A stretch of DNA of 64,000 nucleotides from assembly GCA_007922225.1 (NCBI GenBank), contig ML679963.1, positions 7,287,984-7,351,983 on the forward strand. Direction: 5' to 3'. A program made the translations under genes and the position numbers. The stretch is from Emydura subglobosa. Taxonomy: Eukaryota > Chordata > Testudines > Chelidae. The notes below the pieces were generated by a model. That model saw only the letters and a program-made list of their open reading frames with translations. It was not told the origin of the DNA and ran no database searches. Shown one piece after another: positions 26,900 to 38,420 of this stretch. Each line of letters begins with the position of its first letter. Within the stretch, counting starts at the first letter, position 1.

Positions 26900-27070
26900 C
26901 TACTAATACCTAACTCTTATATTGCACTTTCTGTCAGTAGATCTCAAAGTAGTAGTGGTGCCCAAAAGTCTGTCAGGACCCTCCATTGTGCCAGGCACTT
27001 TATGAACACATAGGTAGACGTGATCCCTGACCCACCAGCGTAACTGAGGAGAGAATTCAGCCCATTGTTC
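26900..27070 (-). repeat. L2/MIR-like tail (antisense)
   Basis: 'cctaactcttatattgcactttctg' followed by 'ggaccctccattgtgccaggcactttatgaacacataggtagacgtgatccctgaccca' is the reverse of the amniote '...gcagggact...gcacaatggggtcc' tail. Diverged, with approximate ends. Confidence 0.55.
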
Positions 27071-28134
27071 TAATACTGCATGCACCTTCGGTCACGAAAG
27101 CATGCAAAAGGATGGGTCCTAAATGAATCACGGGCTCTTGAATCTCATAATTATTACAAGGAGGAACACTTCCTTGAAACATCACTGCAATGAATAGATA
27201 TATATGAAGACTGTTTGGATGGACGCCGGACTAAAAAAGCCGTTTCATCTTTACTAACAGCTCTTGTAGAGACAGTTAGGCTTATTTCACCTCTACGCTG
27301 TTGACATCGAGCCCAGTAAAAAACTGAACATTCAAAGGCTGGTCTGAAGTGGATTTCCTTGGTTGGAGAAAAGGCCTTTGCAAATTGAATGAACTCTACA
27401 ATGAAGGACTCTCTGAAGAGATGTCTCCATGCCGCCAGCCTTGCTTCAGTGTCACTTCGTAATGAGCCACATTTATTGTCTTAGGCTTCATTCTTCTTTG
27501 TCCATTCCCTCCTCTTTGCTCTTGTGACTAACTTTTCTGCATGTCAGGCTTGGCTCTCATAAAGCCAGGTAACATGTAAATCCACAGACTAGACCCATGT
27601 CAATCTTGTTCTGCCTGGAGGAAAGTTAGAGGTTGGCCTTATGGAAAATTGAACATTTGCTTGCAGACATCCAAGGGAAAGCACAGTGAAGTGCGGAACC
27701 TCTATACTTGTGCTACCTAGGGCAGCACCTACTCCATTTACATGTCAGTATGAGGACATGTAATGCCTGCTCCACCGTAATATGATCTAAAAGTAATTTC
27801 CTTTTTTGCATAGCTTATTGGTTGCCTTAATGGCTGACCATGTAGCTATAAAGAAGGCTAACGTCTCCTTCTCTGGTCCAGGCAGCAGAAAGCCATCAAT
27901 GAAGGGACGCTGGCATGGAGGGAGAGCAGAAGGGATACAGGGACTCTGGTGCAGCATTTTAAGGCTCCTGAGTACCTGTTAGTTTGCGGATCTACCAGTC
28001 CAGGCACTTCCTGCATAAGGTAACACGGCCTCAGCAAGGGTTCCTTCATCCCTCAGGCTGCATCCAGGTCTGCTGATACTCCACAGCTTGAGAAAGAGGA
28101 TTGCTTCTCCTTAACCACTGAGGAGTATATGTGA
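27071..28134. other. intergenic DNA, nothing recognised
   Basis: No gene. Short frames only. Unique DNA apart from possible decayed repeat in 27850-28100. Confidence 0.35.
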
Positions 28135-28230
28135 TGACTATCCTCTTGACTGACATGGGGATTGAACTGGGGATCTCCAGAGCTAGATGCCGGAGTCTCT
28201 ACAGCCTAAGCTAATGCACCAGGCTCTGCA
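28135..28230 (-). repeat. tRNA-derived SINE head
   Basis: On the minus strand TAGCTTAGGCTG matches a polymerase III A box, and AGTTCAATCCC, about 40 bases downstream, matches a B box, in tRNA-like order and spacing. There is no intact cloverleaf, so it is a SINE head rather than a tRNA gene. The body beyond it is not assigned to a family. Confidence 0.55.
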
Positions 28231-28789
28231 CCTGTAGACTGGAACAGACTCACATCTTCTGTTGACTGCGGCACCAAGAGGGACACACAATACACACTAA
28301 CCAGTGGCTTACACATACCTGCGTGCACAACATTGGCCTCATTTGTTCTCTCCTTGGTGTCATGTTGTAAGGTACCTGTCCTCTGTCTGTGGTGGGTTGG
28401 AAGCAGTTTCTTCTGGTGCTCATCAGTACTGCTCCCTGGCCAGGCCATAGAGAGTCATTCGTGTGCTAGCTTCTGTTGCCAACATGATTTGCGTGTGCTC
28501 AGCCCCTACCTGGCTGGAGAGGAAGGGGTGAGCACAAGATCTTAACCCACAAATGTTTAAGAGCACAGAAGTCAGATGCCAGACATGCACAAGGATAAGA
28601 GCATGCTACAGAAGGCTGCCACTGACAGGCCAAGATGTAACAGAGAACAGAATCTGTTATTCTGTTAACTACCTGAGATCTGAAACTGTTCATTCATTGT
28701 TTCTAAAGCTGGGCCCAGCCTCTTTAACCACCCTGCCTAATGATGGTGTATTAACTTGGGCAAAACATTTCTGTTCTTCTCTCGTATGC

Positions 28790-30535
28790 AGGCGTCAGAG
28801 CTGAATGTCCAGGTTCGTAACCAAAGCATAGCCTCTATATCAAGGGAGGTTAGCATTGTAAACCACCCTCCCGATGTCGGGCTGGGCGCTCCTCCACCAC
28901 AGGAGTTATCGTCGGCAACACTGCTCCACAGTCACAGCATGGGGAGGAAACCAGGCCAAGCTGGCGGATAGTTGCAGCAACTCTGGATGAGCCAGAGAGC
29001 AGCCTACTGAGTCTGGTCCACGATCTATGATCAAGTGGGCAAGGAGGCAGATGCTGTGATGGACTCCTGAATGCACTTAATGTGTTAGACTCCCTTTCCC
29101 ACCGAGGCTTCCACTCTGTAAGGCTGTAATTTTCAGCTCACTGGGGGTGCTGATTGTGCATGGTCATGGGGCAGTTGTGCTCTCATCCAAGAGTGCATGA
29201 GCTGCCATAGCAACAGGGTCTCAAGAGATCAGGTGTGGCGTCACACAAGAGCAGGTTTCCTTCCTGAATATGAGCAGACCGTCAAGTTGGTACTGCGTGC
29301 TATTTCCTGTCTAAGACTGGGCCATCAGTCAGCTGGAGATATAGATGGTTGATTTAATCTGTCATAGCTCTCCAGGTAGATTTAACAGTAATGGCATCTT
29401 GTCAAAGGGCTGGAAGCGCTATGCATGTCAGCACACACAGAGACTGGAAACTGGTATATAATTCAAGCAGCCAGTAATAATAAGAATGGCCAAATTCAGC
29501 TCCATGTCAACAACCAGTGTGTGATGGCGGCACCCCAAGGCTGCAGTGCAGTATTCAGCTGCAGCAAACACCATGGCCCATACAGATGTACGACGGACCG
29601 ATGAGTCTGCTCCCCTGGAGGTGCCTGATAGTTTTCGTGTCAAGGTGGGACGGGAAGAATCTTCATTTTTCAGGTGTTCCAGGGGAGGCCAGGATGTCAG
29701 GCTATGGTCGAGTTTCATTCCCAAGGGACAGCAGGATGGAATGGCAGTAGGCTGAGATAGCTTGATTGGCAAGAGGATTGTTTAGATGGGAAGTAGTTGC
29801 CACCGTCTTGATTTTACTGAGAATTGATTTCCATTGCTGGAAGTAAGTGGTCAAAATGCCCATGGCTGGGCTGAGACTCCCTTCAAGCTGGCAGAATTCA
29901 TTTCCAATGTCCGCAATACAGATGTGAATCAGCATATACATACTTCTCGACCTGACTTTGAGGGAGGCCAGATGTATATGTAGTGAACAAAAGGGGAGCC
30001 AAGACTGACCCTTGTGAAGGCCATTACAGAGACATTTCAGGTGGTTGATTTTTTTCCCAGACTTGCAGGATGAAGCTTCAGATGCTAATCATTTCTTGGA
30101 TGTAGCACACCATCGAACTACAAGGAATCGCTTGCAGCAGTTTGGCAGTCAGCCCAATGTACCACACAGTATTGTGGGCTGCCATCAAATCAATAAGGAC
30201 TGCACCAACTTTCTTTCCTGACTCAAATGCATTTTTTGTGTGTAGGGTCAGACAAAGTACCTGGACTTAGCACATCATCCTGTCCAGGAATTAACCTGAG
30301 TGCAAGACAGCTGAGGATCAGCTACCTCTTTAATCTGCACCAGGATTAGTTTCTCCATCAGTCTGTATGCAACACACAGCAGAGAAATCAGTCGGTAGCT
30401 CTTTGGGTCTGTCACTAGTTTCGCTGGCTTGGGGATCGGTATGACCTTTGCTTTCTCCCCGACTTTAGGAATACTGCAATCCTACGAACAACCATTCAGA
30501 AATCAAAGGAGCCAGCATTTTGCTGATTGACCAGA
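28790..30535 (-). mobile_element. dead non-LTR retrotransposon, RT and C-terminal part
   Basis: The minus strand encodes, with several frameshifts, the reverse transcriptase and C-terminal region of a jockey/I-like LINE. At about 30350-30460 it reads KAKVIPIPKP followed by DPKSYRLISLL, the conserved first RT blocks. Near 30000 is a frameshifted NGLHKGQS block. At 29925-29936 the catalytic Y-A-D-D is Y-A-D-S, so the active site is lost. At 29430-29560 is AEYCTAALGCR followed by ITGCL, a C-terminal block of the same class. The ORF ends with ...TNLDIQL and a stop at 28795-28797. I recognise the class from its motif order but cannot name the clade. The N-terminal part is not upstream in the same orientation; it is inverted next to it (30536-31105). 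Confidence 0.85.
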
Positions 30536-31105
30536 ATTGAGAGACGACCTCGGAATCAGATATTTATAATAAATATCAGTGCTACCTACCAAGCTTTCTT
30601 GATAAAGCTCTGGTTGCTGCAAACAAATATATACCCAGGGAATTTCATCTACAGTTCATTCCTGGATGGTCATCTGATGCAACCAAACTATACCAGGAGT
30701 TTACATGTGCCAGGAATGAATAGGAGGTTTGTGATAAATGTAGAGACCGTTCTAAATCAAACCAGGCAAAAGGGATAGAGAGAAACCGTCTCCAGATTTA
30801 ACTTCACGTAGTCCAGTTGCAGAGCCCAGCAAACTCTTAGGCGACTCAGTGGAGATTCTAGACTGGGCAAGAGGGAACACCCAGTCACAGCAAACTCCAC
30901 TGCATCCCTGCTGGTGGCCAATGTTAGAGCTTCTAATTGAGACAAATCTTTCAGCTGCGCAGTTGAAATGGTAGTTGCTAAGAGATGGCAGGCTCAGAGT
31001 GTGGATATGAACTTGATGGCTTTTTTTATTAATCAAAAGCTCAACGTGACTATATGTCAGTTGCAGCCTAAGAAGGGTCCTGGTCTAGATAATAGCTGCA
31101 AATAT
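30536..31105 (+). mobile_element. inverted 5' segment of the same LINE
   Basis: The plus strand, read with frameshifts, encodes the region between endonuclease and RT of the same class of LINE: near 30630-30720 ...IPGWSSDATKLYQEF, then around 30860-30920 a serine/alanine-rich linker, and at 31059-31115 LQPKKGPGLDN, the block normally just before the RT domain. The adjacent minus-strand segment begins, in element order, right after that block. The two segments are therefore consecutive parts of one element, head to head. This is the structure left by twin priming during insertion. Endonuclease sequence is missing. Confidence 0.75.
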
Positions 31106-32214
31106 TTCTTATAACCAAGAGTCAATACATTTGGCAAGTGTTTTACAAACTGCATTAAGCAAGGATTGGTAAAAAATGTAGGCTGCTTTGATCATTCCTG
31201 TTTGTGGTGCAGTTTTCAGTGTCCAGGTTAATGGATGTTATTATCTCACTGGAATCCCCTTTATAAATCCTGGGTAAAATAAATGGTGAAATGCTTTATC
31301 AAATTCCATTGGAAAATTGTCGCAATTAGCATTCAAGAATTTGATCATTGTAAAAGATTTCATTAACATTCATTTCAGTCTTGGGGGCCAGCATTTACTG
31401 TTAATGAATTTAGGGCAATAAAACATTTTTATGACCTACCTTTCTATTTATTGCAAAGTTCCTCAGTTCTGATCGAGAAACATTTCTGTGTTAAATGTTT
31501 GCTAGTCTAACACCCCTTTAAACACTGGGAATCAGATTATCCTTGTGTTTCACTACTGTGGATATAGCATAAATCCAGCCGGCAGGAGGAAGGTCAGAAA
31601 GGTCCGATTCCCCCTCCCATTCTCATTCCCCCTCCCGTTCTCAGAATGTGCTTTTCACTCCACAGTACTGAAGTATGGGACTGAAATACCAGATCTGCTA
31701 TGAGCCTGCCACAAAACATCCAACCCCACAATTACTCAGAAACAAAGAGGGGCGAGGAAGGGATGGCTCATAGTGGTCCCGTGACTGAGAGAAATGACAC
31801 TTCATAGAAATCATCGCCTGCAACCAGATCACTTAGCGTCCTCATCAGCATTCAGCACAACTGCCAAGATATTCAATCAGAGAAAGAGGGAGGCTTTCAA
31901 CAGTCAGCTAGGAGGAGAGCAGAAGCTCTGTATCATAACAGCACTGGGGAAAACAGAAGGCCACCCATGCTACAGCCTGAAGTCCATTGTATTTCCGAGA
32001 ACAGCCTTGTAGAGAGCAAGGCTCGCTTTGTTTTCCTTTTGTTGGAAGGGTACAGACTCATTGAACTTGTTTTACTTCCTCTCACAGCCCAACCCAAAGG
32101 CAGCTTCTCCTCCATCAATGAGTCTGGACACAGCTCTCCTTGGGTAAGTAGTGCCTCTCATAGAAGGTGGCTCTGTCTAAGGTACTTCTATGACCCCATT
32201 ATAGTAGCATCTGA
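31106..32214. other. intergenic DNA, possible conserved block
   Basis: 31130-31480 is AT-rich unique DNA with many TTAATG and ATTTATT words and no repeat signature. An 18-bp tandem duplication ('attccccctcccattctc') lies at 31607-31642. No gene is seen. Confidence 0.35.
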
Positions 32215-32395
32215 GCTGCTCACAGTCTTTACTGTATTTTCTAGGTAAAACCCCCGTGAGGGAGGGCAGTGCTGTTATCCCCATTTTACAGATGGGGAAC
32301 TGAAGCACAGAGGTGCTAAGTGACTTCCCCAAAATCACCCAGGAAGTCTGTGGCAGAGCAGGGACTTGAACCCAGATTGCCCAAGTCACAGATAG
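32215..32395 (-). repeat. MIR SINE (antisense)
   Basis: 'attttacagatggggaactgaagcacagaggtgctaagtgacttccccaaaatcaccca' and 'cagagcagggacttgaaccca' are the reverse complement of the MIR core and B-box region. One of the best-preserved copies here. Confidence 0.85.
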
Positions 32396-33054
32396 TTATG
32401 TACCCCATCCACAGGACCATTCTTCCTCATTAAGATGCCACCATTAAGATGCTACCTCCAGGGACGGAAGTGGTTATGTCAACATCATGGCTGATCAGCC
32501 CCCGAGGCGGAAGACTGCCTAGAAGAAGGGGCTAAAAAGTGGAAGTTTCAAGAGATCTAAAAATAATAAATAATCCAAATGGAATGGGATGTTTACCACA
32601 GATCGGAGCACTGAAATGCCATACTGAGCTCATCTCTCATTTTCAGGAACCATACACTACGCCAGTCCATCTGGCTATTAGCTATCATATATGCTTATTT
32701 CAATAACAGTAGAGTATGCACATCATTGCACTATGATTTGCTTCTGCTCTTGGAACCTGCTGTCCATCTGCCCAAAACAAACATGGTGACCTCAGCTTTT
32801 TCTTTCAGTTTAAAAAAAAAAAAAATTGTAAACCTTCGGCCAAAGCGTCCCCTGGTGTTCGCTGGCATAGCACCATTTACACCGATTTACACACGCAGAA
32901 GGTGTGGCCTGTAATCGCTAAACATTCCAGCACCCTAACCGCAGCAGCCATTGAGGGTGCTTCCTTGCTAGCTCATCAACAGCAGCATGCTGGGGCGAAC
33001 AAACTCCTCGTGGTTTAGTTATTAACTCACAAACAAGAGGCACTTTCAGGGTAG
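32396..33054. other. intergenic DNA, nothing recognised
   Basis: Unique sequence with an A14 run near 32812-32825. No gene or clear repeat. Confidence 0.35.
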
Positions 33055-33260
33055 GTAAATAATAATACTTGGCACCTACATAGCCCTTTTCATCCAGAGA
33101 TTTCAAAGCCCTTTTGCAAAGGTGGTAAGCATCATTATCTCCACGCCACAGGTGAGGAAACCCAGGCACGGAGGAGTGACATGGCTTTGCCAAAAATCAC
33201 TCTGCAAATCAGCGGACAAGAACCCAGGTCTCCCGCCCTGGGTTCAATCTACTAGACCGC
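33055..33260 (-). repeat. MIR SINE (antisense)
   Basis: 'caaaggtggtaagcatcattatctccacgccacaggtgaggaaacccaggcacgg' and 'acaagaacccaggtctcc' match the reversed MIR core and head. Confidence 0.75.
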
Positions 33261-34079
33261 AGCTGCCCACCCACATCTGGGGGCAGCAGACTTCCCCATT
33301 GACTTTATCAGAAGAGTTGGGTGTGCACAGAATTGGACCCCACGCGTCAAGCACCCCTTTCATGGAGTGAAGAATTAGACAAGAGAGAAAAGCACGTCCT
33401 ATGAGCTGACAGCTGCATGGCAAGATGGGCCCCAAGCAAGTCTCCCTTCTCTTTTTGCTCTCCTGCTACAGGGAGATCACTCAGTGCAATTTGTATCTCC
33501 CCCTCCTCTCTCTTCCCCTCCATTACAGTTCAGTTTAGACAGGGATAGTCTTGCCTGAAGGGAGGTGCACAGTGCGTAAATATCACTGCCATTGAACAAA
33601 TGGAGCGAGAGGAGTAGAAGCCAATGGCATCAGAACATTATCGGCTGGAACAGATGGACATGATGCTTCACCAAGGCACTGAGGGCTTTGGTGAATCAGA
33701 AAACATTAACCCCTCGGAGGACAGAGCAGACCACATGGAGTGTTTAGTTTTAGCTCTGTGGGACTATAAAAGGCAGCCACTGGATTGTAGCCTGAACTGG
33801 CTCCACGAGAGGCAATAAGATTGTTGCTTAAACTAAAGTAATGAGGTCAGCCCTTACATGTCTTGAGAAAGGAGGGACTGAGACCAAGGCATTAGCGGTC
33901 TCCAGACAGACCTGCATACTGTGAGAGATCCAAATGCAAAACAATTCAGGAGCGGGGAGGTGAAGGAAAAGCAAATTTTGACTATCCACAAAAGCTTAAT
34001 TACCATCTGCATATTAGACATCCTCTGAGTCCAGTTTCAATTCCCTGAGTTCATATTTCTAAAAATATCATATTACACA
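33261..34079. other. intergenic DNA, possible conserved block
   Basis: No gene. 33960-34070 ('aaaagcttaattaccatctgcatattaga') holds a TAATTA core next to an E-box CATCTG. Texture suggests unique, perhaps regulatory DNA; this is inference only. Confidence 0.3.
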
Positions 34080-34170
34080 GATGCCCAGAGGCCCAGGATT
34101 GGGGGCCATTGTGGTAGGTGTTATACAAGCACACAGGAAAATACAATCCCTGCGCTAAACACCTTACGCT
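34080..34170 (-). repeat. L2/MIR-like tail (antisense)
   Basis: 'gcccagaggcccagga ... ggccattgtggtaggtgttatacaagcacacaggaaaatacaatccctgc' is the reversed amniote tail, diverged. Confidence 0.5.
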
Positions 34171-34448
34171 GGATGATTAATAGGAAACCATGTATTGGTT
34201 CTGTTACAGCTTCTAAAAGGACCAGGATTGTATATTTTCTTGTCACTATGTTTAGTCAGTCTGTGCTTTTCCTGGCGATAAAAAGAAAGAGCTGCATTGT
34301 GACACTAAGCGTCTGTGTTTGGAAGTCAAATGCAGCTATCAGGGGTAGAGCAGCTACCCAGCTTTTGAACTAGAGGCAGAACGGTTTTCAAAGGGAGTAT
34401 TCTAACTGTTCTGCTGCAGAAGTGACTTCTCCTCGCTAGGGGAGTAGA

Positions 34449-34561
34449 GGGCCTGATCCTAAGCTCACTTATATCACGTTCACAGTGGTATCATTCTGTT
34501 TGCTTCAGTGGATTTACTCCTCATTTACACCAGCATAGATAGGCAAGGGAGAATCAGGCCC
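34449..34561. mobile_element. 113-bp MITE with perfect 9-bp terminal inverted repeats
   Basis: It begins GGGCCTGAT (34449-34457) and ends ATCAGGCCC (34553-34561), exact reverse complements. The body has the internal word 'ttacaccagcatagat' found in related pieces (for example 40280-40385). Non-coding and too short to encode a transposase. Confidence 0.75.
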
Positions 34562-35234
34562 GAAGTCTCTTGTAGCCTCCCAGACTCCAGAATCCTATCC
34601 TGTCTTTGTGACTCACTCTTGAGGAAGTAATTCCTTCAGAGCTAAGTAGCATTCATTTAGCTCTTACCCCAGCCATCATTTCTATTTCCCATAAGCAGCC
34701 TGATTGTTTATAGTCAGCAGGTGATGTGAATTTATTGTAGGGCTGGCTGAAAGGCATTTTACCCATGAAGTGCCAGGGCTCCATAGCAAGGGCTTGCTAC
34801 TGTGTTAACCTCAGAGCATACAACACGTGTGCATAGAGACAAAATAAAGGCTGATTTTTGGGCATTGGATAGTTAATTCTCAGCGAGGAGCTCAGAGTTT
34901 GGGTAAACAAACCCCATGTAGTGAAAGGGACTTGTACTTACCCTTTATTTGCAAGACACGGCACAAAGCCTCTGTGTTACCACCAGCATAGTCTATGAAT
35001 CTCTTGAATACAATTAAGTTAAAAACAACGTGCACCTGAATAGGTTGCCTGCCTGCGATCCATTTTCAGCAGAATATCTTTGGGGCAGGCCTCTTAGCTC
35101 ATTGAATGTTGCATTGTCTGTTGAATTCCAAAAAAGCATAGATTTCTAGAAGAAAATTCCATCCCTGAGATACCACAGCATCTGGGATCAATAAACCTGC
35201 AATGGCTAAGCCCTATTCACTTTTCCTCATGTGA
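34562..35234. other. intergenic DNA, nothing recognised
   Basis: Unique sequence between two small transposons. No gene seen. Confidence 0.35.
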
Positions 35235-35429
35235 GGCCAGATTTTCAGAAGAGTTCTGCTCCCACTTTCCAAAATTATTTAGCTGTTTAAACATGTAGAT
35301 AGGTGCCAAGTGGGATTTTCAAAAGCCTAGGCACCTAACTCCCATTTCCATTTTATTTCAATGGGAGTTAGACACCGAGACATGTTTGAAAATCCCACTT
35401 GGCATCTAAACGCCTTTGATAATCTGGCC
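35235..35429. mobile_element. near-perfect hairpin (fold-back) MITE
   Basis: Starts GGCCAGATTTTCA and ends ATCTGGCC. Within it, GCCAAGTGGGATTTTCAAA (35305-35323) pairs exactly with 35385-35403, and CTAACTCCCATT (35335-35346) pairs exactly with AATGGGAGTTAG (35360-35371), leaving a 13-base loop. One further related piece lies at 35470-35570, and similar words occur at 56340-56400 and 56640-56790. A transcript of either strand would fold into a long hairpin. Confidence 0.85.
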
Positions 35430-35599
35430 ATATATTTTCAAAAGTGCTCGGCCCACAGCAGCTTCCTTAGCATTACTTATGGATAGATTTTCAAAAGAAC
35501 TCAGGGTCATATTTTCAAAGGTATTTAGGTGCCTAAAAATGCAGATAGATGCCCAGGAGGATGTTCAGATGTGCCTATACAGGTTAAATATCTAGCTCC

Positions 35600-35880
35600 C
35601 ACTGGAAAAAAAAAAAAGCGGGGTAAATCCCTGTAGGGGCACTCTTATTGTGGTTAACAAAGCAGATTTTCAGTTTTGCTTAAAAGTTAAACCTGTACCT
35701 AACCAACTGAAAATAAGCCATTTTAAAACCAAAATAAGAGTGTCAAAATCCCCACACAGGGATGTGCATCTTTGGCCCATAGAGGGACATCAAAAATTAA
35801 ATAAACTATTTTAACTAAACCAATGCAAATTTGTGTGTAGTCAAGACCTAAGGTGCACTTGCTTTACAGCTGTTTTGGTT
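35600..35880. mobile_element. MITE-like element, weakly bounded
   Basis: 'gtaaatccctgtaggggcactcttattgtggttaac' recurs inverted as 'accaaaataagagtgtcaaaatccccacacaggga'. The right side carries 'gtgtgtagtcaagacct', resembling the GGTCTACAC-type terminus of other elements here. Boundaries uncertain. Confidence 0.5.
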
Positions 35881-38264
35881 GCACTGAGGTTTGTACCACC
35901 TTAAGTAAATTGGTTTAAATTCACCCCATAAATTAAAACAGTGCAACCTTCTGCTAGATGAGCCCTTAGTCTGGTAAAACACCACTTGCAGTAACGTCAG
36001 CCTCATTTTGCACTGGTGCAGCATGTCAACATTATAGGGTTGTACTTTATCTTTTGCATTGTCTCAGATGGCTCCCTGCACCAAGCATGGGCTAATCAGA
36101 CTGCAAATGGAAAAAGCATCGGTCCCCTATACACTATACAAATCCTCAAAAGATTCTTATTAGATTTTTTAGCTACTATGTGAATGTAGGTACACCGATG
36201 CAAATTTCTCTAGTGTATATGGAGTCTAAGTGAGTGGAGAATTCTGGCCTGGTAGCATTATCCAGGGGTAAATGACTACACAAAGCATGAAGCAGTGGAA
36301 AATCATGCCTATTGTCTGTCCAATGTGCATCATGGGACAAATCAATGCCCGATCCCTCAGTTATGGTATTATAGCATTTCTCTCTTTGTCCATGCTTGTT
36401 TTCCCTCCAGTTAATTACCTTCCCTCTGGTGATCTTTTTATCTGAAGTGTTTTCCCATGACAGCAACCAAATCAACAACACTAAATAAAGTGAACACAAG
36501 CGCCAGCTTCAGGTGCCAGCACAGCTTTGCCTCCATGACAAATAATAGTTTAAAAATAATTAACAGACTCAATGAAATTGATATTTAAAAAAAACAAAAA
36601 CCTCTTCATTTCCTGCTTTAGTGTGTTCCCTGCATCTTTGTTAATATGATATAAAAGTCTCTAATATTAAATGACTTGTGAGATTTATTAATATGTATTC
36701 AGGTCATATGCTTTCTGCAAGTTTTTGCAAGTAACTTGTGGTGTGCACTTCATGCAAGATCCATAAATAAAAGTATCTATTGCCGATGTGTCTGGAATCT
36801 AGGCAGGATCATATTCATTAGCACAGGAAAGTAACAGGCACCATTCTGCAAACTACACCAGCAATAAGGGGGCAAGATGGGAAAAATATGCCAGGATGAG
36901 CCCTCCAGCCTGCCTTTTACATGTAAAAGTGGTAAGAGGCTAGACTGGTCCTGGTTCTTCGTCAAGGGTACAGGATGGGGCATAACCCCTTCTGGAACTG
37001 TACCTGAGGTGCAGTCTATCCTCCTGGGCATAAATGATGCAATCTCTCCCTCTATGGGCCAGACTTCCGAAAGAGCTCAAATCCAGATTTAAATAATCTG
37101 CATTCACACTTGGGGCCAAATATTCCAAATTGCTCTGCACCCAGCCACTCCTGTTGTGGGCCCTCTGCCAGATTTTCAGTGCATGAGAAGCTGAGCTCCT
37201 TGGGGAACCCAATCCTCTTTCAAAATCAAACACACATTGAAAAACAATAAATACAAGGAAAATCATATGGTGTAAAACCAAACATTTAAACATCCACCAT
37301 CTTCTGTCACACATAAGGGTCCCTATTCTGCTGTCGGATCCGTGTGGGTGAAGCTCCTGTCATGTGGGTAGAAGAGTCCACTTGTGGGTATCAGACTGCA
37401 GAACTGGGGCTCTAAATCGTTTGGAGTGAGGGGCAGGGGTCATTTTGTTGTTCATTCAGATTTCTTCATCTCCTTCTCCCCTGTAAACCCCCCACCCCTG
37501 CCATTGTTTTTTAAAGAGAGTGTAACATTTATGACAGTACTGCACAAGAGCACTGGAGACTGAAGGCCTCTGCACACAACACGCAAATGGGCCTCGGCCT
37601 TGACTTGCAGGGACCACCTTTAAGGATGGATAGATTATAAGGCCATTGTGAACCCCTCCTGCCCAGCACAGGCCATAGGACTGCCTTGAATTAATTCCTC
37701 CTTCCAGTTAAATAGCTGTGGTTGCACTACAGCACGCAAGGATGAGGGGGGAGACGGCTCTCTCCAGGCCTATTCCACTTCTGCTGAAGCCGTCATCGTT
37801 TCTTGTGATGTGGTCGCTTTTCCCTTTCAACCAGACCGCCGCTCGTCAGCTCCTTTCCAATGGGAACAACGTTCAGTCGCTAGTCTACTATCCTATGAGG
37901 ACGGATTACTTGGCCGAAGTCCATGGGAGTTCAGGGCACCCAGCACCTTGCAGGATTGGACCCTTGAGGCCTACACACACTGGGGAAGAAGAGGCAGAGC
38001 TCATTACCAATCCACTGAGCTAGCCAATCCCCTTGGCTCTTATCACAATCTATTCAAATATACACAGCAGACAAAAATGGCTCTATTCTATTAGGTGAAT
38101 AATAGCAGGTCTGTGTGAGAGACAGGGGGACATGATTGTTTTGTGAAAACAAAAATAAGTGACAGTTCAGATCGGGGTCCCATTTACCCAAACCTCCCCC
38201 AGTCCAAAGCTCCGATGGGGAGGAGCCTCAGATAAACATTTCCTGTCCCACTTCTAGTTTCATC
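35881..38264. other. intergenic DNA, possible conserved block
   Basis: No gene recognised. 36540-36790 is AT-rich unique DNA with TAATTA and TTAATATG words. The rest is mixed unique DNA. Frames up to 124 codons (36940-37314, minus) resemble no protein family. Confidence 0.3.
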
Positions 38265-38420
38265 ATCATTATATCATGGTAGTCTAGAGGCCTCAACCAC
38301 ATCAGAGCTCAACTGTTCAAGGCGCTGTACAGACACACAGTGGGAGACAGCCCCTGCCCCAAACAGCTTGCATTCTGAAAGACAAGACAAAACAGACAGA
38401 TGGAACAAACAAGCGGACGA
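38265..38420 (-). repeat. L2/MIR-like tail (antisense)
   Basis: 'tatcatggtagtctagaggcctcaaccacatcagagctcaactgttcaaggcgctgtacag' and 'gacagcccctgccccaaacagcttgcattctgaaa' are the reversed amniote tail, fairly well preserved. Confidence 0.7.

Noticed and set aside
28135..28230. tRNA gene
   Set aside because: A- and B-box-like words are present, but no cloverleaf stems or acceptor pairing could be made; better explained as a SINE head.
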